A stretch of 64,000 bases of DNA from Micromonospora sp. HM5-17 (GCF_003762835.1 NZ_RJWA01000004.1:1-64000), one strand, 5' to 3'; counted from the stretch's first letter, positions 16,754 to 27,877 are shown. The notes: generated by a model not told the origin, from the sequence alone. Translations and numbers: made by a program.

Positions 16754-17946
16754 TACGAAACTGGCTCGCCAGGCGGACCATCCGGGCCCGGCTGACCCTC
16801 GTCTACGGCGGGCTCTTCCTCCTCGCCGGCCTCCTGCTGCTCGGCGTGACGTACGTCCTGGTCTCGCAGCGGCTTCCGCAGGGGAGCACCATCACGACGA
16901 CCGGTCCGGAGGTCGGCGCGACGACCGGGTCGCCGGTGCCCGGCGCGACCGTCCGCCCCTCACCGGCGACCGGCGGCGGGAACGGGCCCTCCTTCACCCA
17001 GTTCGTCACGGACACCCGGCGGGACGCCCTCAACGCGCTGCTGACCCAGGGCGGGATCGCGCTGGTGGTGGTCGGGGCCGCCGCGATCGCCTTCGGCTGG
17101 CTGATCGCGGGCCGGCTGCTCCAGCCGCTGACCCGGGTGACCGAGACGGCCCGGCGGATCGCCAGCGCCCCGGACGCGGACCGGGGACTGCACGAACGAA
17201 TCGCGTTGGACGGCCCGGCCGACGAGATCAAGGAGCTCGCCGACACCTTCGACGTGATGCTGGAACGCCTCGACCACGCCTTCGACAGCCAACGACGGTT
17301 CATCGGCAACGCCTCGCACGAGCTGCGTACCCCGCTCACCCTGAACCGGACGTTGTTGGAGGTCATGATCGATCCGGCCACGGCGTCCCCGGAACTGGCC
17401 CAGCTCGGCCGGACGTTGTTGGCGATCAACCAGCGGCACGAGCGGCTGATCGACGGGCTGCTGCTGCTGGCGCGCTCCGAGCGCGAGATACCGGAGCGGT
17501 CATACGTGGACATGGCGGACATCGTGGAGCACGTGATCACGCAGACAGCGGCCGGGCCGGTCACCGTGGAGGCCGAGCCGGGGGAGGCACCGACCACCGG
17601 CAACCCCGTCCTGCTCGAGCGGCTGGTGCAGAACCTGGTCGAGAACGGGGTGCGGTACAACATCCCCGAGGGAGGCTGGGTACGGGTGACCAGCGGCACC
17701 GGCCCGGACGGTTCGGTCGAGGTCCGGGTCGCCAACACCGGCCCCGTCGTGCCCCGGTACGAGATCCCGAGCCTGTTCGAGCCGTTCCGACGGCTCGGCA
17801 CCGAGCAACTCTCCGGCGCGCCCGGTGCCGGTCTGGGGCTGTCCATCGTGCGGGCGGTGGCCCGCGCACACGGCGGCACCGTGCGCGCCGAGCCCCGCGA
17901 CGGCGGTGGCCTGGTCGTCACGGTCACCCTGCCGCGGGCGACCTGA
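16750..17946 (+). CDS. Membrane sensor histidine kinase
   Basis: 398 aa. GTG at 16750 overlaps the regulator stop (GTGA) and starts just before the first helix (LVYGGLFLLAGLLLLGVTYVL). An about 65-residue extracytoplasmic segment, Pro/Thr-rich, precedes a second helix (IALVVVGAAAIAFGWLIAG) and a HAMP domain. The phospho-acceptor is in FIGNASHELRTPLT, the N-box in LVQNLVENGVRYN, then LFEPFRRLG and GAGLGLSIVRAVARAHGG. The sensor loop is too short for a folded PAS or Cache domain, suggesting membrane or envelope stress sensing, possibly together with the lipoprotein across the promoter. Convergent with galT. Confidence 0.94.
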   Translation: MIRNWLARRTIRARLTLVYGGLFLLAGLLLLGVTYVLVSQRLPQGSTITTTGPEVGATTGSPVPGATVRPSPATGGGNGPSFTQFVTDTRRDALNALLTQGGIALVVVGAAAIAFGWLIAGRLLQPLTRVTETARRIASAPDADRGLHERIALDGPADEIKELADTFDVMLERLDHAFDSQRRFIGNASHELRTPLTLNRTLLEVMIDPATASPELAQLGRTLLAINQRHERLIDGLLLLARSEREIPERSYVDMADIVEHVITQTAAGPVTVEAEPGEAPTTGNPVLLERLVQNLVENGVRYNIPEGGWVRVTSGTGPDGSVEVRVANTGPVVPRYEIPSLFEPFRRLGTEQLSGAPGAGLGLSIVRAVARAHGGTVRAEPRDGGGLVVTVTLPRAT

Positions 17947-18061
17947 GGGCCGCCCACCCTGTCGGCTCCGCCGCCGGGCGGGACGGGGCCGGCCGTCGCG
18001 CCGTCGGGACAGGTCTGGCCGCCGCGTCGTCGGTGCCGGACCCGGTGCCGCCCGGCTCGGC

Positions 18062-19137
<1,076 letters not shown>

Positions 19138-19141
<4 letters not shown>

Positions 19142-19917
19142 CCCTCCACCTCGGCCAGGACCAGGTCGGTCACGTGCTCCCGCAGCGTCTGGCGGGCCGG
19201 CTCGGGCAGCCGGTCGTCGGAGACCACGGTGTGCGCGTCGGCGAGCGGGGCGATCGAGGAGAGCCCCACCGTGCCCCACTTGGTGTGGTCGGCCAGCACC
19301 ACGAGCCGCTCCGCCGCCGTGACCAGCGCCCGGTCGGTCTCCGCCTCCAGCAGGTTCGGCGTGGTGAACCCGGCTCGCTCGGTCATCCCGTGCACGCCGA
19401 GGAAGACCAGGTCGAGGTGGAGCGAGCGGATCGCCGTCACGGCCACCGGCCCGACCAGCGCGTCCGACGGGGTCCGGACCCCGCCGGTGAGGATCACCGT
19501 CTGGTCCGGCCGGCCGGCCCGGTGCAGGATCTCGGCGACCGGGACCGAGTTGGTCACCACGGTCAGCCCGGCGACGTCGGCGAGCCGGTGTGCCAGTTCG
19601 GCGGTGGTCGTACCGGCGGAGAGCGCGACCGCCATCCCGGGGGTGACCAGCCCGGCGGCGGCCTGGGCGATGGCGCGCTTCTCGGCCCGCTGCCGGGCCG
19701 ACTTGGCGGCGAACCCCGGCTCGTCGGTCGCGCCCGGCGGGGCCGCCGTCGCTCCGCCGTGCACCTTGGCGAGCAGACCCCGCTCGGCCAGGACCTCCAG
19801 GTCGCGCCGGACGGTCATGTCGGAGACCCCGAACTCGGCGGCGAGTTCGCTGACCCGAACCCCGCCACTGGTCCGGACCCGCCGCAGGATCGCCTCCTGA
19901 CGTTGCCGGGCCAGCAT
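19138..19917 (-). CDS. DeoR/GlpR-family transcriptional regulator
   Basis: 259 aa. N-terminal HTH: RQEAILRRVRTSGGVRVSELA, FGVSDMTVRRDLEVLAERGLL with the family-typical MTVRRDL, wing KVHGGAT. C-terminal DeoRC sugar-phosphate sensor: LSAGTTTAELAHRL (phosphate-binding), FLGVHGM, and LADHTKWG near the end. Likely represses this operon and is released by a sugar phosphate. Start taken as ATG 19917, which overlaps the GH42 stop by 1 base; a GTG one codon earlier (19920, overlapping as GTGA) is equally possible. Confidence 0.93.
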
Positions 19918-22034
19918 CACCGGCCGTCCCCGGTCGTCCCGGCGTCCTCGGCGAGGACCACGACACCCCGCGCCGGGATCCGGGCCGATCCGGCGTGGTG
20001 GTCGCCGGTGAGCAGGTCGGTCCCGGCCGCGGCGACCTCCGCCGGCTGGTCCCCGTGGTTCAGCAGGAAGAGGTACGACCGCCCGTCGGGGTGCCGGCGC
20101 CGGACCGCCTCCACGCCCGGTACCGGCGGGACGACCGGACGGACACCCGCCGCGGCGGCGATCCCGGCGAGCAGCCGGCCCAGCGTGGCGTCGTCGGGTC
20201 GCGTCCCCAGGTACCAGGCCGGACCACCGGCGTCGGTGCGGCGGGTCAGCGCCGGCGCCCCGGCGACCGGACCGTCGGCGTACCGGGCCAGCACCTCCGC
20301 ACCGGGCGCGGCCAGTTGCTCGGTCCAGACCGCCGCGGTGGCGTCGGCGCCGAGCAGGCCGGCGACCTCGGTCGGGCCCGGTCGACCGGCGCCGGGCCGG
20401 TCGGTGGCGTCGGCGGGATCGGGTACGCCGGCGGCGACGAGGCGTACCGTGCCGCCGGCCGGGAGCGGGAAGAACTCCTCGACCCGGATGCCGAGCAGGT
20501 CGGCGAGGGCACCCGGCAACGGCGCCGGCCGGACCCGGTCGTACGCGTCGACCAGCCCGCTGTACGGGCCGACCACCAGGGTCCCGCCGGCGGCGACGTA
20601 CCCGGTCAGGTTGGCCGTCGCGTCGTCGTCCATCAGGTAGAGCGCGGGTGCGACGACCAGCCGGTACCGGCCAAGGTCGCCGTCGGGCGGGGCCAGGTCG
20701 GCGGTGATTCCGGCCCGCCACAGCGCGGCGTGCCAGCGTTGGATCTCGGCGAACGCGACCATGTCCACGCTCGGCTGGTTCGGCGCCTCCTGGGCCCAGA
20801 CGCTGGCGTAGTCGAGCAGCACCGCGACCTCGGCCTCGGTCCGGGCCCCCTCGACCTCGGCCAGCGCCCGCAGGTGGCCGCCGAGCGTGACCACCTCGCG
20901 CCAGATCTTCGACTCGGTGCCGGCGTGCGGCACCATCGCCGAGTGCCACTTCTCCGAGCCCGCCCGGCTGGCCCGCCACTGGAAGTAGAGCGCCCCCTCC
21001 GAGCCCCGGGCGACGTGCGCCAGCGAGTCCCGGATCAGCTGGCCCGGCGGCTTGGCCAGGTTGCGCGGCTGCCAGTTCACCGCGCTGGTCGAGTGTTCCA
21101 TCAGCAGCCACGGGCCACCGGCCAGCGACCGGGCCAGGTCGGCGGCGAAGGCGATCTGGGCCGGCGGTTCGAGGGGGTGCTCGGCGAGTATGTAGTGGTC
21201 GTTGGAGACCAGCCGGTCGGGGCCGGTCATCTCCCGGCCCCAGGCCCAGTAGTCCAGGTCGACGCAGCTTCCGGTCATCAGGTTCGTGGTGACCGGTATG
21301 CCGGGCGCGAGCGCGTGTAGGACGTCCCGCTCGGCGACGAAGTTCGCCAGGTGCTCGGCCGAGCTGAACCGCCGGAAGTCCAGCACCTGCCCGGGGTTCT
21401 TCGACGTCGGGGTGGCCCGGGGCGGCTGCACCTGCGCCCAGTCGGTGTACGTCTGCGACCAGAACGCCGTACCCCAGGCGGCGTTGAGCGCGTCGAGGTC
21501 GCCGTAGCGCCGCTGGAGCCAGTCCCGGAAGGCCGCGGCCGAGGTGTCGCAGTAGCAGTACGCGTTGTGGCAGGCGTACTCGTTGTGGACGTGCCAGAGC
21601 GCCAGGGCCGGATGGTCGTGGTAGCGGCGCGCGAGCTGCTCGGTCAGCGCCAGCGCGGCCTGCCGGTATACCGGGGAACTCGGGCAGATCGCCTGCCGGC
21701 TGCCGTAGGTCAGCCGCCGGCCGTCGGCGTCGACCGGCAGCGTCTCCGGGTGGGCGTACGAGAACCAGGGCGGCGGGGAGGCGGTGGCGGTGGCGAGGCA
21801 GACCCGGATCCCACCGGCGTGCAGCCCGTCCATGATCCGGTCCAACCGGTCGAAGGTGTAGGCGCCCGGGGCGGGCTCCAGCCAGGCCCAGCCGAAGACG
21901 GCGACGGTGACCAGATTGACCCCGGCCTCGCGCATCAGCGCCACATCCTGCGGCCACACCTCCTCGGGCCACTGCTCCGGGTTGTAGTCACCGCCGTAGC
22001 TGAGGCCGGAGACCTTCGGCACCAGTCGTCCCAT
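19917..22034 (-). CDS. Beta-galactosidase, glycoside hydrolase family 42
   Basis: 705 aa, typical for GH42. It opens with LSYGGDYNPEQWPEEVW, contains the acid/base Glu in WHVHNEYACHNAYCYC (about residue 151, with the Cys cluster that binds Zn in this family), the nucleophile Glu in LLMEHSTSAVNWQPRN (about 311), then the trimerisation domain and a C-terminal beta domain with YLFLLNHG. No signal peptide, so it acts on imported galactosides. ATG 22034 preferred to one 45 nt upstream: GAGGGG precedes it and MGRLVPKVSGLSYGG matches the family. First gene of the DeoR/galT operon. Confidence 0.95.
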   Translation of the reverse strand: MGRLVPKVSGLSYGGDYNPEQWPEEVWPQDVALMREAGVNLVTVAVFGWAWLEPAPGAYTFDRLDRIMDGLHAGGIRVCLATATASPPPWFSYAHPETLPVDADGRRLTYGSRQAICPSSPVYRQAALALTEQLARRYHDHPALALWHVHNEYACHNAYCYCDTSAAAFRDWLQRRYGDLDALNAAWGTAFWSQTYTDWAQVQPPRATPTSKNPGQVLDFRRFSSAEHLANFVAERDVLHALAPGIPVTTNLMTGSCVDLDYWAWGREMTGPDRLVSNDHYILAEHPLEPPAQIAFAADLARSLAGGPWLLMEHSTSAVNWQPRNLAKPPGQLIRDSLAHVARGSEGALYFQWRASRAGSEKWHSAMVPHAGTESKIWREVVTLGGHLRALAEVEGARTEAEVAVLLDYASVWAQEAPNQPSVDMVAFAEIQRWHAALWRAGITADLAPPDGDLGRYRLVVAPALYLMDDDATANLTGYVAAGGTLVVGPYSGLVDAYDRVRPAPLPGALADLLGIRVEEFFPLPAGGTVRLVAAGVPDPADATDRPGAGRPGPTEVAGLLGADATAAVWTEQLAAPGAEVLARYADGPVAGAPALTRRTDAGGPAWYLGTRPDDATLGRLLAGIAAAAGVRPVVPPVPGVEAVRRRHPDGRSYLFLLNHGDQPAEVAAAGTDLLTGDHHAGSARIPARGVVVLAEDAGTTGDGR

Positions 22035-22057
22035 CCCACACCCCTCGCGCACCCGTG

Positions 22058-22063
22058 AACCTA
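22058..22063 (-). promoter_or_regulatory. Candidate -10 of the GH42-DeoR-galT operon
   Basis: TAGGTT on the minus strand, 23 nt before the GH42 ATG. The 50 bp upstream are less GC-rich and hold a GAATTC palindrome at 22072-22077 and repeated GTTC elements, plausible DeoR contact points. No good -35 was found. Confidence 0.35.
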
Positions 22064-22167
22064 ACAGAACGGAATTCAACAGATGCGAACACTACCGCTC
22101 AGGCGAGCGTACGAGAAGAGCCCCGGCCACCGTCGTCGGTGCTCAGGGCGGGTCGGCGGGTGGGGGA

Positions 22168-23697
22168 TCAGACCGGCTGGAGCCGGGGCTCCACCCAACC
22201 GTGCTCGGTCAGGTGCGCCAGCACCGTCCGGACGCACTCCTCGACGGTCACGTCGCTGGTGTCCAACACCAGGTCGGCGTCGGTCGGCTCCTCGTACGGG
22301 TCGTCAATGCCGGTCATCCCGGTGAGCTGCCCGGCCCGGGCCCGGGCGTACAGGCCCTTGCGGTCCCGCTGCTCGCAGACCGACAGCGGGGTCGCGACGT
22401 GGATGAGCACGAACCCGGCCCCCGCCGCCTGGGCCATCTCCCGGGCGGCCGCCCGGGCCCGGGCGTACGGCGCGATCGGGCAGCAGATCGCCAGCCCCCG
22501 GTGCCGAGCCACCTCGGCGGCGACCCAGCCGATCCGGCGGACGTTCGTGTCCCGGTCGGCCTTGCTGAAGCCGAGACCCGCGGAGAGCTCCCGGCGGACC
22601 ACGTCGCCGTCGAGCAGGGTGACCGTCCGGTCGCCGCTCTCCCGCAGCGCGTCCGCGAGCCCTCGGGCGATGGTCGACTTGCCGGAGCCGGAGAGGCCGG
22701 TGAAGAAGACCACCAGACCGCGGTGCCGGCGCGGCGGCCGCGCCCGGCTCAGCTCCCTGGCCACCGCCGGCGGGGTGTGCCACTCCGGCAGCGGGAAACC
22801 CCGGTCCAGCAGGTCGTCGATCTCCTCCTGGGCCAGCGCCTGCCGCCGGTTCCGGGGCGGGATGTCCTCCTGCCAGCGCCACTGGCCGTCCCGGTTGTCG
22901 TACGCCAGCTCGCGCGGGACCAGCATGCGCAGCCCGCCGCCGGTGACCAGCTCGGTGGTGGAGAGGACGTGGGTCACCCCGTAGGCGCGGGCCACCCGGG
23001 CCCGCAGCAGCGCGTCCCAGATCTCGTCGCCGCGGCGGGCCATCGGCACCGCCACGATGGTCGCCGGGGGCATCCGGTCCCGGGCCCCGAAGATGCTGCG
23101 GACCAGGGCCTCCGGCGGAAGCCCGTCCCGGCTGTTCTCGGCCACCGGGATGAGGATGAGCAGATGCGCCGCGAGGGTCCGGACCGCGTGGGCGATCTGC
23201 GCCAGCTGGGGGCGGTGCAGCGGCCGGTCGGCGATCACCCCGAGCACCCGCCCGGGCGGCAGCAGCGCCCTGATCTCGGCCGGCGGGCGGCGTAGCCGCT
23301 GGAACGGACCGCGTCCGCCGTCGCCGATCCGGCGCACCGGGCCGCCAACGCCGTACCAGCGCTGCTGGGTGGGCCAGACGTCGGTCGCCTCCAGCAGCGC
23401 GGTCGGCGCCCCCTCGGGATCGGTGAGGATCAGCCGGCGCTCCATCGGATTGTTGAGGTCGATCCCGCCGACCACCTCGGCCGGGACCTGGAGGGTCACC
23501 GGCACCGGCCAGGGGGTGGCGTCGGCGAGCCGGCCCCGACGCGCCACCGAGGCCAGGTCGGCGCGGCCCATGAAGCCGGAGAGCGGGGCGTACGCCCCAG
23601 AGAGGAGTAGCTCCAGGTCGGCCAGCTCATACGGGCGGGGCGTGTACGCCGGAGCGTCACGCAGCAACTCATCGGGCAGCACCCACCCGTTGCTCAT
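22168..23697 (-). CDS. cysC: APS kinase fused to a degenerate ATP-sulfurylase-like domain
   Basis: 509 aa. The C-terminal domain (about 325-509) is an intact adenylylsulfate kinase: P-loop GLSGSGKST (about 335-343), LLDGDVVRRELSAGLGFSKADRDTN, ICCPIAPYARAR, KGLYARARAGQL and TGIDDPYEEP; it makes PAPS. The N-terminal part has the PUA-like ATP-sulfurylase start (LLSGAYAPLSGFMGRADL) and the sulfurylase-like fold pattern, but the QxRNPxHRxH position reads IADRPLHRPQLAQ and the GRDHAG position reads LSTTELVTG, so sulfurylation is probably lost. No cysD/cysN/cysH nearby. ATG 23697 chosen over one four codons upstream because GGGGGGTG precedes it. Confidence 0.88.
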   Translation of the reverse strand: MSNGWVLPDELLRDAPAYTPRPYELADLELLLSGAYAPLSGFMGRADLASVARRGRLADATPWPVPVTLQVPAEVVGGIDLNNPMERRLILTDPEGAPTALLEATDVWPTQQRWYGVGGPVRRIGDGGRGPFQRLRRPPAEIRALLPPGRVLGVIADRPLHRPQLAQIAHAVRTLAAHLLILIPVAENSRDGLPPEALVRSIFGARDRMPPATIVAVPMARRGDEIWDALLRARVARAYGVTHVLSTTELVTGGGLRMLVPRELAYDNRDGQWRWQEDIPPRNRRQALAQEEIDDLLDRGFPLPEWHTPPAVARELSRARPPRRHRGLVVFFTGLSGSGKSTIARGLADALRESGDRTVTLLDGDVVRRELSAGLGFSKADRDTNVRRIGWVAAEVARHRGLAICCPIAPYARARAAAREMAQAAGAGFVLIHVATPLSVCEQRDRKGLYARARAGQLTGMTGIDDPYEEPTDADLVLDTSDVTVEECVRTVLAHLTEHGWVEPRLQPV

Positions 23698-23944
23698 CGC
23701 ACCCCCCAACTACCCTGGCCGGCACACAGTGTCGCAGCCGGCCGTCGATCGGTCGAGACCGCCACTCCCGATTGGACGTCCCTGTGCGGAGGACCGGTTT
23801 GATCGGCGACCATGAGAGGTTACCCAACGACCCTGAGCATGGCCGCGGCACTTCACCAGGTCCTGGAAGCCCCGAGGAGGTTCGGGGCGTCGGCTCAGGG
23901 GACGGCCAGGGTTCGTCCCGGACGCCCGGCGAGCGTCGGGCCCC

Positions 23945-23950
23945 TAGGCT
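23945..23950 (+). promoter_or_regulatory. -10 box for leaderless ABC transporter operon
   Basis: TAGGCT ends 7 nt before the GTG start of the first ABC ATPase gene, and there is no Shine-Dalgarno. This spacing predicts a transcript starting at or next to the start codon. Confidence 0.5.
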
Positions 23951-23957
23951 GGCGGGT

Positions 23958-24923
23958 GTGACACTGATCGCGACCCAGTCGCTGACCAAGACCTACGGCA
24001 ACGGGGTGACCGCGCTGGCCGACCTGACGGTGGGCATCGAGCCGGGCATCGTCGGGCTGGTCGGGGCCAACGGGGCGGGCAAGTCGACGTTCATCAAAAT
24101 CGTGCTCGGCCTGCTGTCGCCGACCTCCGGTCAGGTTCGGGTGCTCGGCCTCGACCCCACGGTCGACGGCAACCAGATCCGGGCCCGGGTCGGCTACATG
24201 CCCGAGCACGACTGCCTGCCGCCGGACCTGTCGGCCGCCGAGTTCGTCACCCACATGGCCCGGATGAGCGGGCTGCCGAAGACCACGGCGCGGGAGCGCG
24301 CCTCCGAGGCACTACGGCACGTCGGCCTCTACGAGGAGCGCTACCGGCAGATCGGCGGCTACTCGACGGGGATGAAGCAGCGGGTCAAGCTGGCCCAGGC
24401 GCTGGTGCACGACCCGGACCTCCTCCTGCTCGACGAGCCGACCAACGGGCTCGACCCGGCGGGCCGGGACGCCATGCTCAACCTGATCGAACGGATCGGC
24501 ACCGAGTTCGGCATCTCCGTCCTGGTCTGCTCGCACCTGCTCGGCGAGATCGAGCGGATCTGCACCGCGCTGGTCGCCATCGACGGCGGTCGACTGCTGC
24601 GCGCCGCCCAGCTCTCCGACATGACGGCGGCGACCGAGGTGCTCTCCGTGGAGGTGAGCGAGGGGACCGACGAACTCGCCGCTCGGCTGGCCGCGGCCAA
24701 CCTTCCGGTCCGCCGGGACGGCCGGCTGCTGCTGGTGCCGCTCGCGGACGAGACGACGTACGACCTGATCCTGACCGCGGTCGCCGAGCTGGACCTGCCG
24801 CTGCACCGGCTCGACCAGCGGCGGCACCGGGTCGCCGAACTCTTCGCCACCGGCCCGGTGGCCTCCGGCGAGCCGCCGGCCGCGCTGGCCGGGGCCGGCG
24901 CCACCGAGGGAGGGATTCGATGA
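23958..24923 (+). CDS. ABC-2 type exporter ATPase (first of pair)
   Basis: 321 aa. Walker A VGANGAGKSTFIK near residue 38, signature YSTGMKQRVKLAQAL, Walker B LLLLDEPTNGLDP, H-loop VCSHLLGEIERI; about 90 extra C-terminal residues resemble the regulatory extensions of ABC-2 ATPases. GTG at 23958 is chosen because the family start TLIATQSLTKTYG follows directly and upstream codons are non-conserved. Its stop overlaps the membrane-subunit ATG (ATGA). Substrate unknown; such doubled cassettes often export lipids, peptides or antibiotics, or remodel the envelope. Confidence 0.91.
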   Translation: MTLIATQSLTKTYGNGVTALADLTVGIEPGIVGLVGANGAGKSTFIKIVLGLLSPTSGQVRVLGLDPTVDGNQIRARVGYMPEHDCLPPDLSAAEFVTHMARMSGLPKTTARERASEALRHVGLYEERYRQIGGYSTGMKQRVKLAQALVHDPDLLLLDEPTNGLDPAGRDAMLNLIERIGTEFGISVLVCSHLLGEIERICTALVAIDGGRLLRAAQLSDMTAATEVLSVEVSEGTDELAARLAAANLPVRRDGRLLLVPLADETTYDLILTAVAELDLPLHRLDQRRHRVAELFATGPVASGEPPAALAGAGATEGGIR

Positions 24924-25776
24924 GCCAGCCGACGGGTGTCATTCACGACATCGGCTACCAGCGCTACACCGGGCCGCGGCTCGGCCGCCGGCCCATCGTC
25001 GGCGCGCTCTACGTGCACGGCCTACGGGCCGCCTTCGGGCTGGGCCGCAGCGCCAAGGCCAAGGTCTTTCCGTGGCTGATCGTCGGCGTGGTCGCGGTGG
25101 TGGCCGCGGTGCTGACCGCCCTTCGGGCCCGCACCGGTCAGGCCCTGGTCGGCTACGCCGAGTTCACCGAGATGCTCAGCATGCTGATCATCTTCTTCTG
25201 CGCGGTCGTCGCCCCGGAACTCGTCTCCCGGGACCTGCACAACGGGGTGCTGCCGCTCTACTTCGCCCGGCCGCTGCGGCGTCAGGACTACGCGCTGGCC
25301 CGGCTGGCGGCGCTGGTCTCGGCGACGTTCCTGCTGCTCGCCGGCCCGATGACGGTGATGTTCGTCGGCGCCGCGTTCAGCGTCGACCGCCTCGGGGCGG
25401 TCTGGGACGAGCTCGGTGACTACCTGGTCGGGCTCGGCTACGCCGCCGTACACGCGGTGGTCTTCGGTGTGCTGGCGTTGCTGGTCGCCTCCCTGCTGCG
25501 ACGCCGGGCGGTCGCGGCCGGGGCGATCGTGGGCTCCTTCCTGCTCACCACCCCGGTGGTCGGGGTGCTGATGGTGCTGCCGTACGAGCGGGCGACCCAG
25601 CTCGCCGGCCTGGCCAGCCCGGTGACCCTGGTCGGCGGGCTCGGCGACTGGGCGTTCGAGCCCGGTGGCGAGGCCGAGATCGGCGGCTACGGCCCGCTCT
25701 ACGCCCTCACGACGCTCGGTTTCGTCGTCGCCGGGGTCCTGCTGCTGCTCGCCCGCTACCGGAAGGTCGCGTCGAA

Positions 25777-25780
<4 letters not shown>
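24920..25780 (+). CDS. ABC-2 type exporter membrane protein (first of pair)
   Basis: 286 aa, six predicted helices, with a cytoplasmic start GVIHDIGYQRYTGPRLGR that is typical of this actinobacterial permease group. Helices include WLIVGVVAVVAAVLTAL, MLIIFFCAVVAPELV followed by the ABC-2 landmark SRDLHNGVLPLYFARPLRR, and a final FVVAGVLLLLARYRK. Coupled to both neighbours by ATGA and GTGA overlaps, so it belongs with the ATPases on each side. Confidence 0.88.
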
Positions 25781-26688
<908 letters not shown>

Positions 26689-26692
26689 GACG

Positions 26693-27403
26693 ATGACGAC
26701 AGTTGCCTGGATCACCGCACGCGGGCTCTTCGGCCGGCGGCGCTTCCTGCTGCTCTTCCCGCTGCCGCTGCTGGTGGTCGGGCTGGCGGTACTGGCCCGC
26801 TGGGCCGGGGTCGCCGCCAGCGAGTGGGTGCCGCCGGTCATCGTCGGCCTGGGGCTCGCGGTGATGCTTCCGGTGACCGCCCTGATCGTCGGCACCGGGG
26901 TGCTCGGTTCGGAGATCGACGACGGGACCCTGCTGCACATCCTGACCAAGCCGCTGCCGCGCTGGCAGATCATCCTGCCGAAGCTGGCGGTGGCGGCCGG
27001 GGTCACCGCGCTCACCGTCGCGGTACCGCTCTACGTCTCCGGGGTGCTCGCGCAGGGCGTACGGTTCGGGCTGGCCCTGGCGGTGGCGAGCGCGCTCGGC
27101 GCGCTGACGTACGTGGCGATCTTCCTGGTGCTCAGTCTGGTCACCCGGCGGCCGGTGCTGCTCGGCCTGGTGTACGTGCTGATCTGGGAGGGGCTGCTCA
27201 GCAGCCTGCTGAGCAGCACCGGGGTCCTCTCGGTCCAGCAGTACGTGCTGACCGTGGCGGACCGGGTCGCCCCGACGTCCCTGCTGACCCCGACGGTGTC
27301 ACTGCCGGTGGCGCTGGCGCTGAGCGTCGTCCTCACGGTCGGCGGCACCGTCCTGGCGATCGATCGACTTCGCTCGTTCAGCGCGGCCGGCGAGACGAGC
27401 TGA
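26693..27403 (+). CDS. ABC-2 type exporter membrane protein (second of pair)
   Basis: 236 aa, six hydrophobic stretches, starting MTTVAWITARGLFGRRRF. The ABC-2 landmark is seen in GTGVLGSEIDDGTLLHILTK with PLPRWQIILPKL. It is shorter than the first membrane subunit. It starts 4 nt after the second ATPase; the operon ends here at a hairpin shared with the convergent acetyltransferase. Confidence 0.87.
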   Translation: MTTVAWITARGLFGRRRFLLLFPLPLLVVGLAVLARWAGVAASEWVPPVIVGLGLAVMLPVTALIVGTGVLGSEIDDGTLLHILTKPLPRWQIILPKLAVAAGVTALTVAVPLYVSGVLAQGVRFGLALAVASALGALTYVAIFLVLSLVTRRPVLLGLVYVLIWEGLLSSLLSSTGVLSVQQYVLTVADRVAPTSLLTPTVSLPVALALSVVLTVGGTVLAIDRLRSFSAAGETS

Positions 27404-27417
27404 CCAACGGGGGGCTG

Positions 27418-27469
27418 CGCGGGTTCAGGGACGCCACTCGAGCCACGTCGGGGTGTCTCTGAACCCGCG
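27418..27469 (+). terminator. ABC operon terminator embedded in the acetyltransferase 3' end
   Basis: CGCGGGTTCAG (27418-27428) pairs with CTGAACCCGCG (27459-27469); the stem extends inward to about 18 bp with two G-U pairs on the plus-strand RNA (27429-27435 with 27452-27458). Its loop is 16 nt. The stem contains the stop codon and last codons of the minus-strand acetyltransferase gene. The wobble pairs favour the plus-strand transcript. Confidence 0.65.
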
Positions 27470-27877
27470 TCGCAGATAGAAGGGCACCGCGCGATCGCTG
27501 GAGTGAACCGTCACGAACTCCAGCTCCCGGTTCCGGGCCTCTGCCAGTACGGCGTCGAGCAGCGCCTGGCCAACCCCCGCGTCGCGCAGCTCCGGCACGA
27601 CGTACACCGACTGGACGTCACCGGTGCGGCGGTCCGGCAGCCGAGGGCTCGGCACCCGGTCGGCGAGGACCAGCCAGGCCATCCCCGCCGGCCGGCCGTC
27701 CACCTCGACCAGGAACGGCAGGTGGGTGGCGAGATGGTCGAGCGTCCAGGCGGTGAAGAAGTCGACGAAGCTGGCCTGGTCATCACCCTGCCGGCCCCGT
27801 TCCGCGCCGAACCGCCAGCGCAGCCGGGCCAGCGTCGGCGCGTCCTCGGCCGTTGCCCGCCGTACCGTCACCTGCAT
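27425..27877 (-). CDS. GNAT-family N-acetyltransferase
   Basis: 150 aa. Acetyl-CoA site in VQSVYVVPELRDAGVGQALLDAVL (RxxGxG/A variant DAGVGQA), preceded by GRPAGMAWLVL, and FYLRRGFRDTPTWLEW near the C-terminus. ATG at 27877 has GGAGAGG 6 nt upstream, so a longer in-frame extension was not used. The acceptor is unknown. It precedes no gene on its strand; PEP carboxylase lies upstream on the same strand after 97 bp. Confidence 0.88.
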   Translation of the reverse strand: MQVTVRRATAEDAPTLARLRWRFGAERGRQGDDQASFVDFFTAWTLDHLATHLPFLVEVDGRPAGMAWLVLADRVPSPRLPDRRTGDVQSVYVVPELRDAGVGQALLDAVLAEARNRELEFVTVHSSDRAVPFYLRRGFRDTPTWLEWRP

